This document shows, one piece after another, positions 32,702-42,488 of a stretch of DNA of 64,000 nucleotides. The position numbers and the translations under genes are program-made. Each line of letters starts with the position of its first letter. Positions within the stretch are counted from its first letter, which is position 1. The stretch covers positions 134,501 through 198,500 of the forward strand of contig JACEFZ010025810.1 of the NCBI GenBank assembly GCA_014155875.1. The letters are read 5' to 3'. The DNA comes from Cepaea nemoralis (taxonomy: Eukaryota > Mollusca > Gastropoda > Stylommatophora > Helicidae). Under the pieces are notes generated by a model. The model was not told the origin of the DNA and did no database searches. It saw only the letters and a list, made by a program, of their open reading frames with translations.

Positions 32702-33194
32702 TTATCTGCCACCTACTGTGCCATCTGCATAGCGTATATTATTTATATTATAACCTCCAACTAGTATTCCTGGCATCTCTTTGATCTCTCTCATTATTAC
32801 TTCGCTATATAGGGAAAAGAGATCTGGTGACAAGACACACCCCTGTCGTACTCCTAGCTTTATGTGTTCGTAACTACCCTCTTTATTTCCAATTTTAATT
32901 GCTGCTACTTGGTTCCAGTAAATATTCTTTATTATTCTTAAATCTTTCCCATCAATGTTGATATCTTCCAACATTTTAATCAGTTCATCATGTTTTACTT
33001 TATCAAATGCCTTAGTATAATCTATGAAGCATAAACATATGTCTTTCTGTTTCTCTATTGACCTTTCTATTAGTGTCCGTAATGTATATATTGCATTGTT
33101 TGTGCCCTTTCCCGCCACAATTACATACTGTTCTTCACCAATTTCCATTTTTATTTTCTTTCTGGTTCTTATCATTATGATTCTGAGCAGAAGC
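32702..33194 (-). pseudogene. LINE-B reverse transcriptase palm
   Basis: The minus strand continues KLLLRIIMIRTRKKIKMEIG, GKGTNNAIYTLRTLIERS, DICLCFIDYTKAFDKVKHDE (catalytic D), KLGVRQGCVLSPDLFSLYSE and NNIRYADGT where the second catalytic aspartate pair should be YADD. The YADG lesion and the following stop destroy activity. The 5' side is cut at 33194 by the LINE-I insertion and resumes at about 35764. Confidence 0.9.
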
Positions 33195-33328
33195 TTCGTT
33201 CTATTTCTATGTCACATTTTGGTGTCACCATTTTCTTTGATATCACTATTGTTACTGTTTTCTTGATATATTCAAGGAGAGTCCTTTCCTTGCACTCTCT
33301 GTTACTACAACGTCTAATAATTGTTGTA
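33195..33328 (+). repeat. 134-bp duplication of LINE-B sequence 32557-32690
   Basis: 33195-33328 repeats 32557-32690 in the same orientation. One mismatch is visible (GATATCACTA versus GATATTACTA). It lies exactly between the broken LINE-B RT and the 5' end of the LINE-I insertion. Both copies start at TTCGTTCTATTTCTATGTCA and end at AATAATTGTTGTA. Confidence 0.95.
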
Positions 33329-33623
33329 TGCACAACGTAGGGATATTCCAGACTTTCAAGGCACAGACCTCGCATGGAAAAAGTCGGATGCGGATAAAGG
33401 TAAGGCCCTTCTTGCACGCTACATAGAACAGACTGACCAGAAAGACGAGCCCGCCAGACAGAGGACCACAACAACACTCTCTCAGTTGTGCGAGGGGGTC
33501 GGGACAGACGAAGAATGGACAATCACAGTTGACATATTGCGTGCGATGCTCAAGAAATCACCTAACACCGCCCCAGGCCCAGACGGCATCCGATATGGTG
33601 AGCCTAATGGTGATATCAGATGA
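33321..33623 (+). pseudogene. LINE-I RT N-terminal segment (before frameshift)
   Basis: Frame carrying FQGTDLAWKKSDADKGKALL, EEWTITVDILRAMLKKSPNT and the RT block APGPDGIRY, after which the frame is lost near 33600; the long frame from 33529 takes over. A one-base indel accounts for this. The first few codons are from the flanking duplicated LINE-B sequence and are not original. Confidence 0.82.
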
Positions 33624-35769
33624 TGACATGGAAGAACTGGCCAGAGAATTCAACACCAGTATCCAGAGGGGTCAGGTCAAAGAAGAATGGCTACACAGCT
33701 ACTTGCTGCCGCTGCCAAAACCGAACAAAGACCACTCCAAGATAAGCGGCTACAGAATCATTACGATGCAGAATACTGTTGGCAAGCTACTGGAGAAAAT
33801 TGTAGCACACAGACTTGCTTGGGACTTGGAACAGCTCGGCTGCTTCCCGCCCACACTTGGAGGATACAGACGCAACAAAGAGTCATGGCTGAATGCGGCG
33901 GTCTTTGCTCAAGATGTTTACGAAGGATTTCAGGTCAGAGAAGAGACATGTGCGGCCGCCATAGACTTAGAGGACGCATATAACAGAGTATCTTTCGAGC
34001 ACTTGATGCAAACCCTCCTCAGACTGAAAGTGCACCCTCACCTTGTACGATGGATAGCTGCAGTTCTACTCCAAAGGAAGGTGGTGCTAAGATGCGGGAG
34101 TTGGTCTTCTGAGCCGATAACGATATGTCCAGGATTGCCGCAGGGTTCACCACTGTCACCAGTACTATTCAACGTGTATACGGTGCCGATCACTGAACAA
34201 CAGTTGGATGGGAGGGGTAGGACTCTATCATTCGTTGACGACATCCTCGTGTATCGACAGGGTCGAGATAGACAGGCGGTTGCCAACCATATGCAGGGCG
34301 AACTAGATCGAATTTCCTCATGGTGTGCTGATGCCGACGCCCTTGTCAACCCTGCAAAGGCAACGGTTACATGGTTCTCACTAAACAACCATATTGTGAA
34401 AACAGACCTGCCGGCAGTAAGAATGGATGGGAGCATTCTGAGTAGAACCCAGTCAATGACATATCTTGGCGTGAGGCTTGATCGTAGCCTGTCCTTCAGA
34501 GATCATGTCGATTATGTCATAACGAAGGCTCGAAAAGGTTTGGCAGCAATGAGAGTCATGGCGACTGCCAATATCGAGCAAAGACTGCTATTACTTCTGT
34601 TCCAAGGACTTGTGCTTTCACGCATCGAGTATGCCCTGGCCATCCTCACTGTCAGCCCTACACAGATTGGAAGACTTGAAAAGGTACAAAACGAAGCCAT
34701 GCGCATCATTTTGGGCTGCACGAGAGACACCAGCTGTGTAGCAATGAGATACCTCCTTGACTTCCCGACAATGGAACACAGGATCAAGATCTGGAGAGCT
34801 CGTGCATACTTAAAAATAAGTGCAGATGAGCAGCACCCTCTGCATGACGCTGTATTCAGAGAAAAGGGTGACAGGCTAAAGAGGGGCAAATCATGGATGG
34901 GTCGGGCGGAAGATGTCGTCGGACAGGTCTGCAGTCTAACCAGTATCAACCCCGGCAAGGAATGGGTGCCGGTGCCTCCAGCTTTTAAGTGTACCTTCTC
35001 CTGCATTATCACACTCGACAGACGGTGCAGAGAGCAGAACCCTGCCGCTGTCAATGCAGAGGTTAACGCGCTCATCTATGATCACTCAGATAGCCCCGAA
35101 GTGCTCATCTATACAGATGGATCTGTTGTAAAGCAGCAGAGAAGTGCGTGGGCATTTACAGCCCGTTCAGCGGGCCGAACCGTTCAAGAATCCAGTGGTG
35201 CCCACTCTATGACCACGAGCAGCATGACGATGGAGGTGATGGCAGTTACACAGGCTTTCATATGGCTGGAATCACAGCATTATACCAACGTGTGTGTACT
35301 AAGTGATTCAATGAGCATGATTCAGAAGGTCGAAGCTGGATCTGTACTTAGACAGTGGACTGAGTCGCTGCGGAAGTCTGCTGTCCGCAAAGTCACCTTC
35401 ATCTTCGTCCCGGGACATGCGGGAGTCGAGGGAAATGAACGAGCTGATAAATTGGCTGGCTCTGCACCCCCTGTAGATGGCCAGCCCATGGATCGTGCGG
35501 ATGTTATTAACGCCCTTAAAGATATGGCGAGAACAGAGGATTTTGACGCCAGTGATTCCACGTCGCTCTCCAGGATGAAAGACCTGGGAGTAAGAATCGG
35601 CACAGCCGGACGCGAGAGGTACATCGGGAAAACAAAGCGCCTCGTCAACCAACACAGAACTGGCACTATTAGCCACCGGACGCTGATGCATATGCTGGGG
35701 GGAGGATCTGAGCACCTATGGACATGTCCGGATGCAACGAAGATACCCCAACTGATAACTGATAACTGA
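33329..35769 (+). mobile_element. LINE-I (I-superfamily, RT plus RNase H), 5'-truncated
   Basis: A plus-strand LINE inserted into the minus LINE-B RT. It starts inside the linker before RT and ends after the ORF2 stop with a short repeated tail (ACTGATAACTGATAACTGAT, 35752-35769), as expected for I-type LINEs with simple-repeat tails. The host LINE-B reads on at 35764 (AGCTTAGTGATATGG); an overlap with AAGCTT at 33191-33196 suggests a ~5-bp target site, though the 134-bp insert blurs it. No endonuclease part is present. Confidence 0.9.
33529..35769 (+). CDS. LINE-I ORF2: reverse transcriptase plus RNase H (746 aa open)
   Basis: The longest open frame of the window. RT blocks: HSYLLPLPKPNKDHSKISGY (about residue 60), NTVGKLLEKIVAHRL, PPTLGGYRRNKESWLNAAVF, catalytic AAIDLEDAYNRV (about 145), GLPQGSPLSPVLFNVY (about 206) and catalytic SFVDDILVY (about 236). 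Then the thumb and connection, and an RNase HI domain: IYTDGSVVKQQRSAWAFT (about 526), MTMEVMAVTQAFIWL (about 563), CVLSDSMSMI (about 584) and FVPGHAGVEGNERADKLAGS (about 624). All RT and RNase H acidic residues are visible. Only the first ~20 residues are out of frame. The element lacks its endonuclease, so it cannot move alone. Confidence 0.93.
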   Translation: MTYCVRCSRNHLTPPQAQTASDMVSLMVISDDDMEELAREFNTSIQRGQVKEEWLHSYLLPLPKPNKDHSKISGYRIITMQNTVGKLLEKIVAHRLAWDLEQLGCFPPTLGGYRRNKESWLNAAVFAQDVYEGFQVREETCAAAIDLEDAYNRVSFEHLMQTLLRLKVHPHLVRWIAAVLLQRKVVLRCGSWSSEPITICPGLPQGSPLSPVLFNVYTVPITEQQLDGRGRTLSFVDDILVYRQGRDRQAVANHMQGELDRISSWCADADALVNPAKATVTWFSLNNHIVKTDLPAVRMDGSILSRTQSMTYLGVRLDRSLSFRDHVDYVITKARKGLAAMRVMATANIEQRLLLLLFQGLVLSRIEYALAILTVSPTQIGRLEKVQNEAMRIILGCTRDTSCVAMRYLLDFPTMEHRIKIWRARAYLKISADEQHPLHDAVFREKGDRLKRGKSWMGRAEDVVGQVCSLTSINPGKEWVPVPPAFKCTFSCIITLDRRCREQNPAAVNAEVNALIYDHSDSPEVLIYTDGSVVKQQRSAWAFTARSAGRTVQESSGAHSMTTSSMTMEVMAVTQAFIWLESQHYTNVCVLSDSMSMIQKVEAGSVLRQWTESLRKSAVRKVTFIFVPGHAGVEGNERADKLAGSAPPVDGQPMDRADVINALKDMARTEDFDASDSTSLSRMKDLGVRIGTAGRERYIGKTKRLVNQHRTGTISHRTLMHMLGGGSEHLWTCPDATKIPQLITDN

Positions 35770-36478
35770 TAGCTTAGTGATATGGTTTATGAGGTTAATT
35801 GTACGAAAATCTTCACATTCAATTGCTCCTGGTCTTTTTGGTATAGCTATAAATACAGATTTAAGCATATCACTGGGTAAATATCCACTGCTGTAAATAT
35901 AATTTAACATTTTGGTTAATGTATCTACTCCAAATTCTCCCAATACTTCTAATTCTTCTATTGTGATTTCATCTGGTCCAGCTGTTTTTCCTTTCTTCAT
36001 ATATTTCATAGCGTCAATGACTTCTTCTTTTAGAATAGGTGGACCTTCTAAGTTACTTTCTTCTGTTAATTCTTCCCTTTCCCCATCATATAATTCTCTT
36101 ATATACTCATTCCACCTCTTCATTATAGCACCTTCCTCCAATAATATCTTTCCTGTTTTTGATTTCAAACACCCTGTATTTAATCTTATTTTTCTTCCCG
36201 TGAGCTCACTGATTTGTCTGTGCATATTTTTTGTATCTTTAATGGCATTTAATTCAATATTTTTGCACTTCTCATTTAACCAACTTTCTTTTGCCTTCCA
36301 ACATTTATCTCTTATTTCTTTATTTATCTTAGCGTATTCTTGTTTGTCATGTTTACTCTGTTTTCTTTTGTCCATCAGCATTAAGATTTCTGCATTCATC
36401 CATTCTTTCTTAGCTATGTGACTTCTCTTCGGTAATATTTCTTTGCTAGTTTGATGAATGGAGTCCCTTAACATTTCC
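35716..36478 (-). pseudogene. LINE-B linker and RT fingers
   Basis: Minus-strand continuation of the young LINE-B copy: MLRDSIHQTSKEILPKRSHI, LLEEGAIMKRWNEYIRELYD, DAMKYMKKGKTAGPDEITIE (RT block 1), FIAIPKRPGAIECEDFRTIN and LINHITK, where LINE-I interrupts (about 35764). The residues after INHITK in this frame are LINE-I tail sequence read backwards. The 5' side is interrupted by a 502-bp LINE-A derivative at 36491. Confidence 0.9.
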
Positions 36479-37004
36479 CATTGTTCATTTCATTCATCAT
36501 CATTAGCACCTTGCCGTCTTGACAGACGATAGTTTGTAAGGGATGAAGTTATTGCCTCTCCATAGCACAAAGCCTGGGCTGAAATATAGAGATCATGTGT
36601 TGCCCATGCAGCATGATCCCTCTCTCGGCCTGCCTAGTTCACTCCAGAGGAAAGGTAACACCTCTACATCTGGAACAAGACAAGCTACAGAAGCTGTCGG
36701 ATCAGCAAAGCAATACTCTAACTGTCCGCCTGTCAGAGCTTCGATCCTAGACCAGCCGCCAACCAAGGCTTAGGGCCTGGTCTGCCATGACACTTTGTCT
36801 TTAGGTTGCATTTCCTCGCACCAGGGTAAGGCTTGTACCCTCCCAATTGCGCTCTTCCGCCCGAAGCCGTTGGCACAATGTGGGGTGTCAGGTTTGGTAA
36901 GCGCCGCCCAACGTTCGGCGCTAACAGAAAGCAGGTAGTACCGTCTACTGTTATACGGTAGCTCAGCCATATCTGACTAAGACCTGACACAACATTGTTC
37001 ATTT
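36479..37004 (-). mobile_element. Short non-autonomous LINE-A derivative (5' UTR fused to 3' end)
   Basis: Minus-strand element of ~502 bp (36491-36992) flanked by the 12-bp TSD CATTGTTCATTT (36479-36490 and 36993-37004). Its 5' part (36543-36970) matches LINE-A copy 2 5' UTR 5830-6262, and its 3' part (36495-36542) matches the LINE-A 3' end (AAACTATCGTCTGTCAAGAC), ending in an ATGATGATGAATG tail. No coding sequence remains between. It interrupts the LINE-B linker codons. It behaves like a SINE, presumably mobilised by LINE-A. Confidence 0.92.
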
Positions 37005-37034
37005 ATACTCTGTATTTTAGCTATTGCATTGTAT

Positions 37035-38016
37035 CTATTTTTCACAGTCACTCTGTATTGCTCTTAGAATTGCTGTATCTACTTTCAGAACCTCTTTATT
37101 AAGTCTCATGTTCCTAACCATTTTTTCCCCTCTCTTTAATCTTACTTTTATTTGTCCACATAGTGGTACATGATCACTATTACAGTCGGCGCGAGGCATT
37201 GTTTTTACATTAATTAGAGCATTTCTAAATCTTATATTAATTAGTATGTAGTCAATTTGGTTGCGTATTTTCTGATCAGGGCTTTTCCATGTGTATAGTC
37301 GTCTTTTATGGTGTTTATACCAAGTGTTTCCAATTATCATATCATTGATGTTTGCCCTTTCTATTAGCTTTTCCCCTCTTTCATTTCTTGTACCTAAACC
37401 ATAATTCCCCACTACATCCTCCATTTTCCTCTTTCCTACTTTTGCATTAAAATCTCCAAGTATTATTTTTATTTCCTGTGATCAAATTTGAGCCATCGTC
37501 ATTTCTATTTCATCGTAAAAGTGTTGTATTTCTTCATCACAACTGCTTGTTGTTGGTGCATATACTTGTATAATATTTATATATATTGGTTTGCCTTTGA
37601 TTTTGACCAAAACAACTCTATCTGAAATACACCAGTGTCCATTAAGTGACTTGGCTGGTTTTTCGTCAAGTATTATTCCTACACCTTTTTCATGTGTATC
37701 CCCTATAGAATAAATTACAGTAGTGGTTGTCAGCTATAATTTTTCCCGATCCCTTCCATCTCATCTCACTAACGCATAGTATATTCATTTTCATGCTATC
37801 CGTTTCTCTTAGAACATTGTTCAACTTTCCTAGCTCATTTAATGTCCTAACACTCCATGTTCCTACCCTAAATTTATTTATTTTATTTATGATTTTGCCA
37901 TCAGTAGCTGGATGACGGTCTGGTGTCATCTGTGGCTCATGACTGTCCATACCGGACGAAGATGTCCTAAGACAGCCATTAACGTCGTTCACTAACTCTA
38001 ATATATGTTTTGCCAT
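37035..38016 (-). pseudogene. LINE-B AP-endonuclease
   Basis: Two frames, 38016-37690 and 37424-37035, with a short broken part between. Motifs: RVGTWSVRTLNELGKLNNVL, ILCVSEMRWKGSGKI, IIQVYAPTTSSCDEE (37570 area), IILGDFNAKVGK (37450), GNYGLGTRNERGEKLIERA, TWKSPDQKIRNQIDYILINI and ADCNSDHVPL. The catalytic N, E, Y, D/N, D and D-H of APE-type nucleases are visible. The sequence GTWSVRTL instead of WNVR changes the first catalytic-site asparagine to Ser, a likely lesion. Confidence 0.88.
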
Positions 38017-38528
38017 GAAGACTTGGGAAGATAATGTGGTAGTTTCCCCTTGCCTTCCACATCCACATGGTGATCTTTTACCTCTATATATAGAACACTA
38101 TATATAACAATAATAAAGAGACAAACAGCTTTATTTGGTCATGTGATGAGAAGACGGCATTGGAGAACATTGTGAAGATTGGAAAGATCGAGAGGGAAGA
38201 GAGGCAGAGGCCAACCAAGATAAATGTTGCTGGATGGATTGAGACTGTTGCATGGAGGATTATCAGCAGCAGAGTTGATACAGAACACCAAAGACCGAGA
38301 TGTGGGGAGAGACATGAACGCCTACGCTAGCTGGCATGACACTTGATGATGATGGACTTAGGCTTGCACACCGAATGACTTTACAACGTTACTTCGGCAC
38401 AACATTACAAAAAAGTTGCCAACCCCTGCTCTAGATGTTGAAATGCATTCAAGTTTAAATTGTTTTTCGCCATTCTTATTCTCTTCTTAGTCACTATTTC
38501 AATTCTCCGATAATCTGTTCTTACATCT

Positions 38529-38938
38529 GATCTGATCGCTATAATAAACATCAAGGTATGAGAAAGCTGACACGACGCAAGAAAAACATGATCTGATCGC
38601 TATAATAGACATCAACGTATGAGAAAGCTGACACGACGCAAGAAAAATGTGATCTGATCGCTAAAATAGACATCAACGTATGAGAAAGCTGACACGACGC
38701 AAGAAAAATGTGATCTGATCGCTAAAATAAACATCAAGGTATTAGAAACCTGAGACAACGCAATAAAAAACGTCGTCAAATCACTATAATAAACATCAAG
38801 GTACGAAAAACCTGACAAGACGAAAAAAGAAAGTGATCTGATCGCTATAATAAACATCAAGGTATGAGAAACCTGACACGACGACGCAAGAAGAACGTGA
38901 TCTGATCGCCATAACAAACATCAAGGTAAACACAAGCT
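38529..38938. repeat. 61-bp minisatellite, 7 units
   Basis: GATCTGATCGCTATAATARA starts at 38529, 38590, 38651, 38712, about 38773, 38834 and 38899. Units contain CATCAASGTATGAGAAAGCT and GACACGACGCAAGAAAAA. The fifth unit is the most diverged. The minus-strand frames over it are repeat translations. Confidence 0.95.
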
Positions 38939-38940
38939 GA

Positions 38941-39130
38941 GGTCGGCATGGCAGATTGGATAAGAGCACTCGTTCTTAAACATCCGGTGTGCGTATGCCG
39001 ATGTAGTGGGTTCAACCCCCACACAAATCAGTTGGACTTCTCGTCCTTGACTTGTGGACGTAAATTACAAATACCTCTGAAATCGGAGAGGGTTCAGCCT
39101 GATGGCGAGAGACATTGATAAAAGGGAAAG
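38941..39130 (+). mobile_element. tRNA-like SINE (minor family)
   Basis: GGCATGGCAGATTGGATAAG (A box) and TAGTGGGTTCAACCCCCACA (B box with a complementary T-stem GTGGG/CCCAC) form a tRNA-like head with an extended variable region, followed by a body with GGACTTCTCGTCCTTGACTT. It could be a tRNA-Leu/Ser-derived SINE; an acceptor stem is not obvious, so I do not call a tRNA gene. Confidence 0.62.
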
Positions 39131-39185
39131 CTATTTCCCACGCAAACATTAGTTCAGTGCACTAGAAGTTGTAGCATGTGTAAAG

Positions 39186-39371
39186 ACTACGTGGCTAAAT
39201 GGTCAAGACGCCTGCCTCGCACTCCGAAGGTTGTAGGTTCGATTCCGGGCTAGGTCATTCGGTTCACGAGTGCATATTTCTCGGAGACTCCTGGGGGTCG
39301 TCTCTGGAGCTACGGAGTTCGGGCTTTGTGCAACGCATTCGGCAGGCCACCCTGCAGAAAGAGACCAAATA
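39186..39371 (+). mobile_element. SINE3 (tRNA-derived), 3' part cut off by the LTR element
   Basis: A box TACGTGGCTAAATGGTCAAG and B box TTGTAGGTTCGATTCCGGGC; body CGGTTCACGAGTGCATATTT, GAGACTCCTGGGGGTCGTC and CTACGGAGTTCGGGCTTTGT. Homologous to 42110-42348 (minus) and 47174-47412 (minus), but it stops at GAGACCAAATA (39371), where the LTR sequence begins; the LTR element probably inserted into this SINE. Confidence 0.8.
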
Positions 39372-40899
39372 TGAGTAGTTGGGTGGAAAGAAGCAGTACC
39401 CACAAATGCATTGCCAGTACCACGGAGTGATAGAGAGGTGGGACTGGTCTCCAGTAATGTGGGAATGTCACTAAAGGTTGATGTGACATGAAAGGACTCT
39501 GGAGGTCTAGGGGACTCCCGGATATCTGAAAGAAACCACACTAAATTATGTCAATCCCAAGAGAACCAAGTTTAGCTCAAGAACGCCCAATTGCATCCAT
39601 TTTCCCAATCTGATCAAAGAGTACAATAATAAGTTAGATATAAAAGAGTTCTCCTGGATGGACAATGTGAACCTGGGAGTTTACCATAGGATCAGTAAAT
39701 TAAGCTGCCCACTGTGTGTTTAAACAGCCTTATGGCGTTCCCATTCATTTAAATCAATGTGTCAACTAATCACTTAACTAAACACATGTTTGAACCAAAA
39801 TGACGTCACAAGTAAGTGAATGGAATCAGAAGATTAAATTTCAACATTTAATACACTGAATAATCTAGAATGGAGGAAAGATGACAGAGGTCTTACAAAA
39901 ATGAAATGCATCACAAACACATCACACATACATAAATGTATAAAACACCCAATACATAATGAGTGCAATATAATATGTGCCTTCAGAAAAAGACCATCTG
40001 AATCTGCCCCTCCATCTGTGCTATAAACTCTCTTAATAAAGGTTCTAATATTTGATACAATTCCCTATAAGTTCTGGTGTTCCCTGAACATTGGAGATGG
40101 GTCTATGATAAAACGAGAAGCTGAAATCCAACCGAGATTGTATTCAGTTTATGCACTCTTTTGAGAAACAAAGTCCATACTTTAGTGATGGTAAAGTTCT
40201 CGTTCATTCATAAATGTAATAAAAAGGTTAATAAGGGATTCCTTTTCATTTGCAGATGTAATAAAATAAGTATGGGATTCTCCTTCATTTGCAGATGTAA
40301 TAAAATCAGTATGGGATTATCTTGAGTACTATGGGTGATATGATTAACAGTCTCTGTTTGCTAGAGATAATAAAATTTTGTACATCCTACTGGACTGAGT
40401 TACCATAATGGAGCAGTTTCAGAACTGCTCCCGGACAACCAGATATCGTGACAACTGTTCCAGCACACAGACAACTAGGCTAAGTTTCCCACATATATAT
40501 CCCAGACAAATCAATGCTGCAATAACCAACGAACCCCACTTCTCAATCTGGCAAGTAAACATAATTCACCCATACACATGTTGTTAAAACGTATTGTCAT
40601 GGTGAAGCAGTTAGGAATGTAAAAGGGGGTACAGGAAGGACGGAAAGGATGAGAAGGAGGAAGAATAAAGCAGCACCTAAATGTGTCGATCTATAGCCCC
40701 TTTCTCTCCTTGGTGTTGGATCAATTCTGACTGCTGATGGGCACAAGATTTATCTGCATTGTTATTATTTTCTGTCCTTGCTGATGATAGTGGTCAGAAT
40801 GTGCCAGGGGTCTCAAGGAGATATGGACACCAGATGAACAGACAAAGACATCAGAAATCTTACAGGGAAATAGATGAGCAGGCAAAGACACTAGGATTA

Positions 40900-41304
40900 G
40901 GAGGGGGCTGCGTGGTCTCGAGGTATGGTGTCCGCCTCGAGTGCTGGAGGGTCCGGGTTCATAGCCCCGGTGAGGACCGTGATATTTTTCACGTGGACTT
41001 CTAGTAATGCAATTTCCCCTGGTCTCTGGGTAGTGAGATCAGACGCCCGTATGTATTGTTCCGCACTAAAAAATCCCTTGGCAGTTGGAAATCGAAAAAG
41101 AGTAGCCTAACGGCGCTGCCCGGGCAAAATTTCGAATTAAAAATCTACGCAAAGTATTTCAGGATCCTCGCCGGTGCTACGGAGTTTGTGCACTGAGCTG
41201 AGTTTCTCCAGACTCAGGTTTGAGTTAGGAGGAGAACGGAGCACTTATGAGTTACATCTGTGTGCCGTGATGTACATTCGTCGACTAAACTATAATAAAA
41301 CTAA
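40900..41304 (+). mobile_element. SINE2, full length with TSD
   Basis: GCTGCGTGGTCTCGAGGTAT (A box) and GGGTTCATAGCCCCGG (B box region) open a 405-bp element flanked by the 10-bp direct repeat ACTAGGATTA (40890-40899 and 41305-41314). The orthologous position in the other LTR copy (about 53225, TAATCCTAGT) has no insertion, so this is a dated SINE insertion after the LTR copies diverged. Body blocks as at 15288 and 26573. Confidence 0.93.
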
Positions 41305-41640
41305 ACTAGGATTAACACCAAGACATTGATTATAGTAGGTTGACATCAATGATGACATGAATATCAATGTTAAAAGCTCACTATTCCACATCAGGGCAGT
41401 ATAATTTTGTTAGTTGCTTTTGCAGGTCAGGTTCGATTACCGAGTGCCATTACTTCTCTCTCACATCATCATTAGCTCATTTGCCCTTCTTCAATGGGGT
41501 GGTATAATCTGAACGAATCCTCTCCATATTGTTAGATTCTTCAATGAATTACAAATAACATAAATAATTATTTTCACATTATGAGATAATAAAGGTGATG
41601 TTAATGAATTAAGGTAAATTAAGACTTCAGGTGAACACTA

Positions 41641-42040
<400 letters not shown>

Positions 42041-42109
<69 letters not shown>
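42041..42109. repeat. (TA)n microsatellite
   Basis: About 34 TA units between SINE1 and SINE3. Confidence 0.97.

Positions 42110-42488
<379 letters not shown>

Larger units (their letters stand above)
31941..38090 (-). mobile_element. LINE-B full-length copy (minus), itself carrying two insertions
   Basis: Flanked by the 11-bp TSD TAGAACACTAT (31930-31940 and 38091-38101). Read on the minus strand: 5' UTR and endonuclease (38016 to 37035), linker (37424 to 35763), RT (35763/33194 to 32700) and C-terminal region (32690 to 31964), with a (GATGAT)n-like 3' tail at 31941-31970. Removing the two insertions leaves about 3.1 kb, the usual RTE length. Frames are few and long, so it is fairly young; a small lesion near 32690-32705 removes sequence after RYADGT (normally YADD). 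Confidence 0.92.
31840..38364 (+). mobile_element. LINE-B fragment (plus), 5'-truncated, split by a second LINE-B
   Basis: A short plus-strand LINE-B 3' piece is present in two parts: 31840-31940 (KRWFLRRMLRIP-, RVSNDDCLKEANETRT-like) and 38102-38352 (QLYLVM-like, then a NIVKIGKIERE-like stretch and the RDVGRDMNAYASWHDT-like end). Together they form one 3' end interrupted after AGAACACTAT. The composite is flanked by the 12-bp TSD TGGACTTAGGCT (31828-31839 and 38353-38364), showing insertion into hAT-3. The tail is GATGATGA. Confidence 0.88.
31409..38436. mobile_element. hAT-3 non-autonomous transposon carrying nested retrotransposons
   Basis: Left end CAGGCGTTGGCAATC (31417) and right end GTTGCCAACCCCTG (38415-38428) are hAT-type inverted termini. 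Both are flanked by the identical 8-bp sequence CTCTAGAT (31409-31416 and 38429-38436), a perfect hAT target duplication. The hAT's own sequence is only about 490 bp (31417-31839 plus about 38365-38428) with no transposase, so it was a MITE-like element. The remaining ~6.5 kb are LINE-B, LINE-I and a LINE-A derivative inserted later. Confidence 0.93.

Noticed and set aside
33175..33522. 115-aa minus-strand frame between LINE-B and LINE-I
   Set aside because: It crosses the 134-bp duplication and antisense LINE-I sequence; a chimeric accident.
38941..39030. Functional tRNA gene
   Set aside because: A and B boxes are clear but no complete acceptor stem is visible, and the sequence continues into a SINE-like body. 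The same reasoning applied to heads at 15765, 16432, 27940, 30283, 39186 and 41801.
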